NCBI GenBank assembly: GCA_900552585.1
Contig: USAB01000018.1
Coordinates: 1-26,748 of the forward strand
DNA: 26,748 bases
DNA from: an uncultured Coriobacteriaceae bacterium
GTDB taxonomy: Bacteria > Actinomycetota > Coriobacteriia > Coriobacteriales > Eggerthellaceae
Reading direction: 5' to 3'
Shown one piece after another: positions 1 through 6,052 of the stretch. Position 1 is the first letter of the stretch. The number at the start of each line of letters is the position of its first letter. The translations under genes and the position numbers were made by a program. The notes under the pieces were generated by a model that saw nothing but the letters and a program-made list of their open reading frames with translations, had not been told where the DNA came from and did not search any database.

Positions 1-28
1 GCCCCCGGCGCCATGCCGGGGGCCTTTT
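1..28 (+). terminator. Rho-independent terminator of an upstream gene
   Basis: A perfect 9-bp GC-rich stem (1-9 with 15-23) closes a 5-nt loop and is followed by C and TTTT at 25-28. It presumably ends a transcript that enters from the left of the window. Confidence 0.8.
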
Positions 29-138
29 CTTGTGTCTACAGGTATATAGGGATGGGGCGCTTTGCCTTTGAGATCGGCGGGGCGCATTCTTTCTTGTCCG
101 TCGTTGCTTCGTATTGGGCCTTGAGAAAGATGGCTTAG
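29..138 (+). other. Leader upstream of the acyltransferase gene
   Basis: This non-coding stretch separates the terminator from the acyltransferase start. It holds a TATATA at 43-48 that could be a -10 box, but I see no convincing -35 at proper spacing. A weak GAGAAAG ribosome-binding sequence lies at 123-129. No other structure stood out. Confidence 0.35.
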
Positions 139-1209
139 ATGGATTTGCGGCTTGTAAGTCAGTATCGTGGTGTGATATACGGATTCAGCATTATATACAT
201 TGTTCTGTTTCACGGTTTTGCCATTGATAAGGGGAATTACAGCTTCGGAATGTCCGGGCTGCAATGGCTTCAAGATTTCATCGCCATGGGTAATATCGGC
301 GTTGATATCTTCTTGTTACTGTCCGGCATCTGCTTGTACTTCTCTTTTCAGAAAAACGACGAGACATACGCTTTCATAAAGAAGCGCCTTGCTCGTGTCG
401 TCCCTTCCGCGTACATTGTGTACTCGCTGTATTGGGTCGTTAAATATCTCTTCCTCTCGTTCAATCCTACCGCTCTTCTGGGCAGGCTGACGCTGATGGA
501 TTTTTGGATTCAGGGCGATACCACCATGTGGTTTCTGTCTCTCATCCTTGTCTTATATTTCTGTTACCCGTATTTCTACGGGTTCCTGTTCCATGGCAAG
601 AGTCCGGCACTGCGTTGCGCTCTTTTGATGGGCACCAGTTATCTGATGCTGTTCGTCTTGTTCAACTTGGCTCCCGACTACTTCAAGATGACGGAAGTGG
701 CTTTGATGCGTTTTCCTGTTTTCATATTGGGATGCTTTATGGGCAAGTATGTCTATGAGGACGTGCGTATGCCGTCGCTGCCTTATATCCCGCTTGCGTT
801 TGTGATGTTCTTCGGCGTTCTTGCTTTGAATACGTTCGGCCATCTGCCCGGGTATGTCATGCATATGGTCTACCTCATCGGCGGTGTGGGCGGCGCATAT
901 TCTATAGCGCTCATCTGCCTATTCTTCGATAAACATTTGCAGTTGCCCGTACGTCCGCTGTACCGCTTCTTCGATTTCACGGGCGGCTTCACGTTAGAGC
1001 TGTATTTCTGCTCCATTATGATCAACCAGGTATTACGCATGACGCCGTTCTACCAGGTGGGCAATCTTGCGCAGTATCTGCTGTTGATGGCTGTGGCCTA
1101 TGTGCTGGCTTGGCTGGTGGGCATTGCTTCTACCGCTATTGCTAACCGGCTTTTGGGGAAGTCGAAGAAGCTGCAAGCGCTTCATGCGGGCCAACGCGTG
1201 CGTTCCTAA
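139..1209 (+). CDS. Membrane acyltransferase, acyltransferase 3 (OafA/YrhL-like) family
   Basis: The 356-aa protein is predicted to be a polytopic membrane enzyme that moves an acyl group, often acetyl, onto a cell-surface sugar or glycopolymer. Family marks visible are the N-terminal VLFHG with His25, the GNIGVDIFLLLSGI block at about residues 51-64, the basic KKRLARVVPSAYI segment at 81-93, and about ten hydrophobic spans through the C-terminus. The length matches the family (about 330-380 aa). The ATG at 139 follows a weak GAGAAAG sequence. The gene stands alone, with a terminator before it and a hairpin after it. It has more A/T and more TTG, CTT and TAT codons than the neighbours, which hints at acquisition from outside. 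The acceptor substrate cannot be told from sequence. Confidence 0.8.
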   Translation: MDLRLVSQYRGVIYGFSIIYIVLFHGFAIDKGNYSFGMSGLQWLQDFIAMGNIGVDIFLLLSGICLYFSFQKNDETYAFIKKRLARVVPSAYIVYSLYWVVKYLFLSFNPTALLGRLTLMDFWIQGDTTMWFLSLILVLYFCYPYFYGFLFHGKSPALRCALLMGTSYLMLFVLFNLAPDYFKMTEVALMRFPVFILGCFMGKYVYEDVRMPSLPYIPLAFVMFFGVLALNTFGHLPGYVMHMVYLIGGVGGAYSIALICLFFDKHLQLPVRPLYRFFDFTGGFTLELYFCSIMINQVLRMTPFYQVGNLAQYLLLMAVAYVLAWLVGIASTAIANRLLGKSKKLQALHAGQRVRS

Positions 1210-1290
1210 ATGCAGGAGTGGTTGCGTTTTAGCCTTCCGCTTCTCTTTGTGAATGAAGCTTTCGAACACTCGTACTGTTGACGTGAAGAA

Positions 1291-1315
1291 AATCCCACAG
1301 CGTTGCTGTGGGATT
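1291..1315 (+). terminator. Hairpin terminator after the acyltransferase gene
   Basis: A perfect 11-bp stem (1291-1301 with 1305-1315) has a GTT loop. The downstream T-run is poor on the plus strand, while an A-rich flank upstream would give a T-run on the minus strand. It may therefore be a weak plus-strand terminator or work mainly on antisense transcripts. Confidence 0.6.
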
Positions 1316-1344
1316 GCTTAATATGCGCAACAGTCGTGTATGAT
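1314..1344 (+). promoter_or_regulatory. Candidate promoter of the 282-aa acidic protein gene
   Basis: TTGCTT (1314-1319) and TATGAT (1339-1344) are 19 bp apart, slightly longer than ideal. Transcription would start near 1351, which supports the downstream ATG at 1409 over an ATG at 1340 inside the -10 box. The -35 overlaps the last bases of the preceding hairpin. Confidence 0.4.
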
Positions 1345-1408
1345 ACGAGCAAATACAGTTTGCAAAGATGAATCGTCGACGGCGTCGTTCGGTTCGGATT
1401 GGATCAAC

Positions 1409-2257
1409 ATGGCGGATAACGAAATTCAGCACTCGTCAGGCGATGCTCCGGCAAAGGCGCCGTTCGAGAGCATTGCGTTCCTGTACAACGACCGTGCCCA
1501 CGGACGCATCCTTTTGCGTATTACGAAAGTGGAAGACGGCGAGGAGCCCTCGGCGCTGCCCGAGCCCAGTCCCTTCGATGGGGAGTTCGATTTCTCGGCA
1601 GAAGGCGTTTCGCCGTCCGAATTGCTGGATGAACCTGCTCCTTTGACAGGGCTCCATTATGTGCTGCATTACGAGGAAGGCGCGGCCGGCCATGCCACGG
1701 AAGGCGACATAGATCTGACACTGGAGGCAGCCCAGAAGCTGCAGAACAGCCTGGTAGAGGCCGGTGTGTACCTGTGGGATCCCGAATACGGCAACGACCC
1801 GAATCAGCCTCCTGCGAAGTGGAGCTTCACGGCTGTGTTGCAGCAGGGTGTGTTCACGCAGTCCGTTCGCGGCGGTTCGGACTTCCCGCAAGGATTCTCG
1901 CAGATGCTGGAGGCGTTTTACGAGGCGGGCCTTCCGCAGCCGCAGAAGCCGGCGGCGCACCATGCAGCGCCGATGGGCGCGGGCAATCCGGGAAATTTCG
2001 GGAATATGGGCTCGTTTGATCCTTCACAGATGTTCTCTGCCATGCAGGCCATGATGAGCACGGGCATGCCTCAGCAGGCGCTTGAGGAAATGCAGGAGAT
2101 CATGAACGAGCTGAAGGACAACCCCGAAGCTTTCCAGGAGCGCCTGAAGTCGGAATTCCGTTCGCTTTCCCCGAGCCAGCAGGACGAACTGCTGAACCTG
2201 CTGAGCAGCACGGGTATGGCGTCCCGCGATTGGTGGGAGGACTTCTTCCGCGGCTAG
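1409..2257 (+). CDS. Unrecognised acidic 282-aa protein
   Basis: I do not recognise this protein. No signal peptide or membrane span is visible, so it is probably cytoplasmic. It has an acidic N-terminal half with beta-like segments (residues 20-175), then a Met/Pro/Gly/Asn-rich linker (about 177-205). The C-terminal part is helical (206-282), with FDPSQMFSAMQAMM, a charged helix rich in Glu and Gln, and a tail ending DWWEDFFRG. The helical end with its aromatic-acidic tail could be a protein-binding module, but that is a guess. The start at 1409 is chosen because a candidate -10 box covers the upstream ATG at 1340. The ribosome-binding site is weak. It is a single-gene unit with its own promoter and a strong terminator. 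Confidence 0.65.
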   Translation: MADNEIQHSSGDAPAKAPFESIAFLYNDRAHGRILLRITKVEDGEEPSALPEPSPFDGEFDFSAEGVSPSELLDEPAPLTGLHYVLHYEEGAAGHATEGDIDLTLEAAQKLQNSLVEAGVYLWDPEYGNDPNQPPAKWSFTAVLQQGVFTQSVRGGSDFPQGFSQMLEAFYEAGLPQPQKPAAHHAAPMGAGNPGNFGNMGSFDPSQMFSAMQAMMSTGMPQQALEEMQEIMNELKDNPEAFQERLKSEFRSLSPSQQDELLNLLSSTGMASRDWWEDFFRG

Positions 2258-2319
2258 CGCCGTTGCCTGCTTGCGGTGCGCATCACTAGCATCTCGATTC
2301 ATAGCTGTCTATAAAGGAG

Positions 2320-2350
2320 AAATCCCCGTTTCGACGGGGATTTCGTATTT
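2320..2350. terminator. Bidirectional terminator between two converging genes
   Basis: A 10-bp stem (2320-2329 with 2334-2343) closes a TTCG tetraloop and is followed by a T-rich tail. The mirror strand has an equivalent A/T-rich end, so it can serve both the 282-aa gene (plus) and the PdxR-type gene arriving on the minus strand. Confidence 0.8.
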
Positions 2351-2380
2351 CAGGGGCATTCAGTCCGCTTGGAGCATGCA

Positions 2381-3829
2381 CTAGAGGCAATCGGCGACGG
2401 TCCGGTTCAGGCGCTCCACGGCCTGCGGAATGTGCGCTTCGTCCAACATGCTGTAATGCATGACGAACTGCGGATATTCGCCGGATGCGCTTTGTGCTGC
2501 TTCTGGATCATGGTAATAGGCAGAAAACGGAGCTAGGCGCAACCCATGCGCCTGTGCGGCGGTAACCACCTGCGCTTCCGCGGCAGGGATGTTCATGCGG
2601 AGTACGAAATGGAGTCCGGCATCCGCCTGCTGCGTGTGGAACCACTCGCCGTACTCGCTTGCCTCCAATTGCGCGATCAACGCATCCTTCAGAATGCGGT
2701 GGCGGTTTCGCACGCGGTTGATATGGCGTTCGTAGTCGCCGGACTCTATGATTCCGGCCAATGCATTCTGGATCAGGGCGCTTACGGTGCTCGAATAGAA
2801 TCCCAGTTTTTGTTCGAAGCGCTCCATCAGGGCCTGCGGAAGAATCATGTAGGCCACGCGCATGTCGGGGCTCAGGCTTTTCGTGAACGTGTTCGTGTAG
2901 ATGACCTTGCCCAGCGTGTCGATGCTCTGCAGTGCGGGGATGGGTCGGCCGGCCAAGCGGAATTCGCAATCGAAATCGTCTTCGATGATATAGCGGTTCT
3001 CCGCCTGCGCCGCCCAGGCCAGCAGTTCGTAACGACGGGCGATGCTGGTCACCTTGCCGGTGGGGAACTGGTGCGACGGCATGATATGGACCACCTGGGC
3101 GCCGCTGTGCCGCAGCAGGGGAAGGGAAATGCCCTGGTCATCCATCGTGATGGGGCAGGCATGGGCGCCGCAGGCAGTGTAGATGTCGAACAGCTTCGAA
3201 TATCCCGGCTCCTCCATGGCATACCCGCATCCGCGTCCCAGCAGCTGTACGATGAAGTTGTAGAGCGTCTGCGCACCGGCTCCGATGACGATACAGCGCG
3301 GGTCCACCTCCATGCCGCGGAATTGATGCAGGTGGTTCGCGATGGCATTGCGCAGGCGTGGCGAACCTTCGATGGGAAGGGGCTGCAGGTGCTGCGTGTC
3401 GGATTCGTCGGAGAGCGTGGACCGGAGCGCCTTGGCCCACAGCCGCTGCACCTGCGGATCGGCCGTTGCGCGGGGGTGCGCGAAGTCGATAATGCCTTTG
3501 TCCTGCGCCGGAGGTTGGTCCGGTATCGGGTCGTAGCGGCGCGCATTGCCCGGCGCCTGCTGCGTTCCCTGCGGGGCGGGCGAAACCGGCAGCGGCATGG
3601 CGTAATAGCCGCGCCGTTCGCGCGAATACAGGTAGCCCTCCGCTTCCAACTGCGCATAGGCGCCTTCCACGGTGATCAGGCTCACGCCCAGGTGCTTCGC
3701 AAGCGTCCGTTTCGAAGGAAGCTTCTCGTCGGCCAGGATGGTGCCGTCCTCGATGTCCCGCTTGATGCAGCGGTACAGGTACTCGTACAGACTTAAAGAC
3801 TTACGCTGGTTCATGTCGTACGTGAGCAT
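2381..3829 (-). CDS. pdxR: MocR-family PLP-dependent transcription regulator, probable PdxR
   Basis: The 482-aa protein joins a winged helix-turn-helix (about residues 10-77, including SKRTLAKHLGVS and the EGYLYSRERRGYY wing) to a fold-type I aminotransferase domain (about 115-482). In the second domain the PLP-binding lysine is Lys317 in TNTFTKSLSP, the cofactor aspartates are in IIEDDFDCEFR (281-291), and PSHQFPTG is at 251-258. In characterised PdxR proteins PLP or its absence switches DNA binding, controlling PLP synthesis. Divergence from pdxST strongly supports the same job here. The ATG at 3829 has an AGAGAGGAG sequence about 13 nt upstream. The reading frame stays open further upstream, but that part lacks family sequence and runs antisense into pdxS. 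An internal ATG at 3814 is a weaker alternative. Confidence 0.9.
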   Translation of the reverse strand: MLTYDMNQRKSLSLYEYLYRCIKRDIEDGTILADEKLPSKRTLAKHLGVSLITVEGAYAQLEAEGYLYSRERRGYYAMPLPVSPAPQGTQQAPGNARRYDPIPDQPPAQDKGIIDFAHPRATADPQVQRLWAKALRSTLSDESDTQHLQPLPIEGSPRLRNAIANHLHQFRGMEVDPRCIVIGAGAQTLYNFIVQLLGRGCGYAMEEPGYSKLFDIYTACGAHACPITMDDQGISLPLLRHSGAQVVHIMPSHQFPTGKVTSIARRYELLAWAAQAENRYIIEDDFDCEFRLAGRPIPALQSIDTLGKVIYTNTFTKSLSPDMRVAYMILPQALMERFEQKLGFYSSTVSALIQNALAGIIESGDYERHINRVRNRHRILKDALIAQLEASEYGEWFHTQQADAGLHFVLRMNIPAAEAQVVTAAQAHGLRLAPFSAYYHDPEAAQSASGEYPQFVMHYSMLDEAHIPQAVERLNRTVADCL

Positions 3830-3938
3830 GCGGTGCGGAGACTCCTCTCTGTACGCCGGCGGATGGGCAGCACGCCTGCCGTCCGGGCAGCGAACGAGGC
3901 GCAGTGCGGCGCCCGGCAACGTGCGCAGTGCGTATCTG

Positions 3939-3944
3939 ATTATA
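3939..3944 (-). promoter_or_regulatory. -10 box of the pdxR promoter
   Basis: On the minus strand this reads TATAAT, a perfect -10 hexamer. The matching -35 region (near 3961-3968) is poor and lies inside the palindrome, as expected for a promoter that its own product represses. The predicted leader is about 100 nt. Confidence 0.5.
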
Positions 3945-3946
3945 AC

Positions 3947-3989
3947 GAAATGTTCGATCTGGTCATAAACTGACCTTAAGAAACATTTC
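3947..3989. promoter_or_regulatory. Nested palindrome, candidate PdxR operator
   Basis: Outer arms GAAATGTT (3947-3954) and AACATTTC (3982-3989) and inner arms GGTCA (3961-3965) and TGACC (3971-3975) are all perfect. They share one dyad axis at base 3968, with 6-nt spacers on each side. The site covers the -35 region of pdxR and ends 4 bp before a TTGACG -35 of pdxS. That layout suits self-repression and activation of pdxST by one bound regulator. The symmetry is seen directly; the role is inferred. Confidence 0.6.
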
Positions 3990-3993
3990 AATA

Positions 3994-4021
3994 TTGACGA
4001 TACAGGCAAGGCCAGAAGATT
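3994..4021 (+). promoter_or_regulatory. Candidate promoter of pdxST
   Basis: TTGACG (3994-3999) resembles a -35 box. The -10 is weak (AAGATT at 4016-4021 with a 16-bp spacer), which fits a promoter that needs an activator. The assignment depends on the adjacent palindrome. Confidence 0.35.
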
Positions 4022-4094
4022 CCTATCCTGAGATTCGAACACAAAGAACCCGGACCCGGTGCACCTGCAGGGTGCAGGGAGAGGAGAGGCTATC

Positions 4095-4979
4095 ATGGCA
4101 GAAACGGCCGAAGAGCGCGCGAAGCTGAACAGGGAGCTTGCCCAGATGCTGAAGGGCGGCGTGATCATGGACGTGACGACGCCGGAGCAGGCGCGGATTG
4201 CAGAGGACGCGGGCGCGTGCGCCGTCATGGCGCTGGAGCGTATTCCCGCCGACATCCGCGCGGCGGGCGGCGTGAGCCGCATGAGCGACCCGAAGATGAT
4301 CAAGGGCATCCAGGAGGCCGTGAGCATCCCCGTCATGGCGAAGTGCCGCATCGGCCATTTCGTAGAGGCGCAGGTGCTCCAGGCCATCGATATCGACTAC
4401 ATCGACGAGTCCGAGGTGCTGTCCCCGGCCGACGACGTCTACCACATTGACAAGACGCAGTTCGCCGTGCCGTTCGTCTGCGGTGCCCGCAACCTGGGCG
4501 AGGCGCTGCGCCGCATTGCCGAGGGCGCATCCATGATCCGCACGAAGGGCGAGCCCGGCACGGGCGACGTGGTGCAGGCCGTGTCGCATATGCGCCTGAT
4601 CAACTCCGAGATCCGTCATGTGACGTCTTTGCGCAGCGATGAGCTGTACGAAGAGGCGAAGCGCCTGGAGGTGCCTGTGTCGCTGGTGCAGTACGTGCAC
4701 GACAACGGGAAGCTGCCTGTGGTGAACTTCGCGGCAGGCGGTGTGGCAACCCCGGCCGACGCCGCGCTGATGATGCAGCTGGGTGCCGAGGGCGTGTTCG
4801 TGGGGTCCGGCATCTTCAAGTCCGGCAATCCCGCCAAGCGCGCACGTGCCATCGTGGGTGCTGTGACGAACTACCAGGATCCCGAGAAGATTGCGGCCCT
4901 GTCCGAGGACCTGGGCGAAGCTATGGTGGGCATCAACGAGCAAGAGATCGAGATCCTCATGGCCGAGCGCGGTAAGTAG
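4095..4979 (+). CDS. pdxS: Pyridoxal 5'-phosphate synthase, lyase subunit PdxS
   Basis: The 294-aa protein is the synthase half of the ribose-5-phosphate-dependent PLP synthase. It condenses ribose 5-phosphate, glyceraldehyde 3-phosphate and ammonia to PLP, taking ammonia from PdxT. Family landmarks are Asp26 (VIMDVTTP), the first catalytic lysine Lys83 in MAKCRIGH, and the second lysine Lys151 in MIRTKGEPGTG. FAAGGVATPADAA and VGSGIFKS are the phosphate-binding loops of the barrel. Length is normal. The ATG at 4095 follows a strong GAGGAGAGG at 4081-4089. pdxT starts 7 nt after the stop, so the two subunits are co-transcribed. PdxR, encoded divergently, is the likely regulator. Confidence 0.97.
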   Translation: MAETAEERAKLNRELAQMLKGGVIMDVTTPEQARIAEDAGACAVMALERIPADIRAAGGVSRMSDPKMIKGIQEAVSIPVMAKCRIGHFVEAQVLQAIDIDYIDESEVLSPADDVYHIDKTQFAVPFVCGARNLGEALRRIAEGASMIRTKGEPGTGDVVQAVSHMRLINSEIRHVTSLRSDELYEEAKRLEVPVSLVQYVHDNGKLPVVNFAAGGVATPADAALMMQLGAEGVFVGSGIFKSGNPAKRARAIVGAVTNYQDPEKIAALSEDLGEAMVGINEQEIEILMAERGK

Positions 4980-4986
4980 GCCGGTC

Positions 4987-5541
4987 ATGACGGTAGCGAT
5001 ACTGGCGCTGCAAGGCGCCTTCATCGAGCATCGGCGGGCGCTGGAGAAGCTGGGTGCGGAATCGTTCGAAATTCGCGAGGCATCCGATCTGCAGAAGCCG
5101 TTCGACCGGCTGATACTGCCCGGCGGCGAAAGCACGGTCCAGCGTAAGCTGCTGATGGAAGACGGCATCTTCGAGGGGCTGAAATCGCGCATCGAGGACG
5201 GCATGCCCGTGCTGGGCACGTGCGCCGGCCTGATTCTGCTGGCGCAGGAAGTGGAGGGCGGCAAGCCCTGCTTCGGCACGCTTCCGGTAACGGTGCGGCG
5301 CAACGCCTACGGCCGCCAGCTGGGCAGTTTCCATGCCGAAGCGGAATTCGACGGATTGGGGCCCGTGCCCATGACATTCATCCGTGCGCCGTTCATCACG
5401 GCGGTGCATCCGGGCGCGCAGGCGCTGGCAGAGGTGGACGGCAATGTGGTGGCCGCCCGGTCGGGGAACCAGATAGGCGTGGCGTTCCATCCGGAACTGG
5501 ACCGCGACCTGCGCATACATAAGATGTTCCTGGAGCTGTAG
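4987..5541 (+). CDS. pdxT: Pyridoxal 5'-phosphate synthase, glutaminase subunit PdxT
   Basis: The 184-aa class I glutamine amidotransferase hydrolyses glutamine and channels ammonia to PdxS. Visible are the GGEST loop (residues 46-50), the nucleophile Cys79 in GTCAGL, and the His168 and Glu170 pair in FHPEL that completes the catalytic triad. Length is typical (about 185-200 aa). The ATG at 4987 is preceded by a Shine-Dalgarno-like AAGTAGG that overlaps the pdxS stop codon, which suggests coupled translation and balanced subunit production. A strong terminator follows about 60 nt downstream, so pdxST is a two-gene operon. Confidence 0.96.
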   Translation: MTVAILALQGAFIEHRRALEKLGAESFEIREASDLQKPFDRLILPGGESTVQRKLLMEDGIFEGLKSRIEDGMPVLGTCAGLILLAQEVEGGKPCFGTLPVTVRRNAYGRQLGSFHAEAEFDGLGPVPMTFIRAPFITAVHPGAQALAEVDGNVVAARSGNQIGVAFHPELDRDLRIHKMFLEL

Positions 5542-5600
5542 CGCAGCGGTGCCGCAAGACCCCATTGGCCGGCTCCGCAGGCGCAGACAGGGGGATGCAG

Positions 5601-5637
5601 GCTGTCGCGTACGTTTCGGCGTCGCGGCAGCTTTTTT
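5601..5637 (+). terminator. Terminator of the pdxST operon
   Basis: A 9-bp stem with one G-U pair (5601-5609 with 5623-5631) is extended after a one-base bulge by ACG/CGT. It closes on a TTTCGG loop and is followed by six T (5632-5637). Confidence 0.85.
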
Positions 5638-5715
5638 CGTGGATGCACGCCGATGTGCGGTACCATGGCTTCTGCATTTCTCATGCGGACGTCTACGAGA
5701 AGAGGGGAGCGCGCG

Positions 5716-5997
5716 GTGGCATCTTACATTGCCCATTACGAATCGCCGAAGGGCGAGAACCCGCAATCGGGCGAATTCGATTTCGAGAGCGAGCACCCTC
5801 TGAACAGCAAGGCGAACCAGCAGGATGCGCGCTACCGCATGCTGGACGTGTTCGGCAAAGAGGCCGTATCCTGGCAAATCACGAAGGTCGAGCGCGCGAA
5901 GGCGGATGCGGCGGACAGCTATTTGCAGCCGACGCTGGATTTCCGCGAACCCGAGAAGAAGCGCCGCCACCATACGGTGCAGCGCGGCCGCCTGTAG
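5716..5997 (+). CDS. Unrecognised 93-aa hydrophilic protein
   Basis: I do not recognise this small protein. It has no membrane span or signal peptide. It is rich in Glu, Asp, Arg and Gln, begins ASYIAHYESP after the start residue, contains GEFDFESE and SWQITKVE, and ends in a basic REPEKKRRHHTVQRGRL tail. The GTG at 5716 is chosen because a strong GAGGGGAG (5702-5709) lies 6 nt before it. An upstream ATG at 5653 lacks a comparable site. It sits alone between the pdxST terminator and a terminator at 6025. Two short peptides are shared with the acidic protein at 1409-2257 (GEFDF and ITKVE), which may be chance. Confidence 0.6.
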   Translation: MASYIAHYESPKGENPQSGEFDFESEHPLNSKANQQDARYRMLDVFGKEAVSWQITKVERAKADAADSYLQPTLDFREPEKKRRHHTVQRGRL

Positions 5998-6024
5998 CGG
6001 ACGCAGGAAGAAGCAGCGCATACG

Positions 6025-6050
6025 AAGGCCGCCGGCAGGGCGGCCTTTTC
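6025..6050. terminator. Terminator between the 93-aa gene and murJ
   Basis: A perfect 9-bp stem (6025-6033 with 6039-6047) has a 5-nt loop and ends in a short T-run. It lies just past the stop of the 93-aa gene and 3 bp from the end of the converging murJ, so it probably serves both. Confidence 0.75.
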
Positions 6051-6052
6051 CG

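Noticed and set aside
2546..3796. 416-residue plus-strand open frame
   Set aside because: It lies antisense to the PdxR-type gene, has no family features, and is explained by high GC with few stop codons.
3990..4094. Riboswitch in the pdxS leader
   Set aside because: The leader is short and shows no known riboswitch core; regulation by PdxR explains the context.
3830..4387. Upstream extension of the PdxR reading frame
   Set aside because: It runs antisense through the pdxS start and the palindrome, and lacks any resemblance to MocR proteins.
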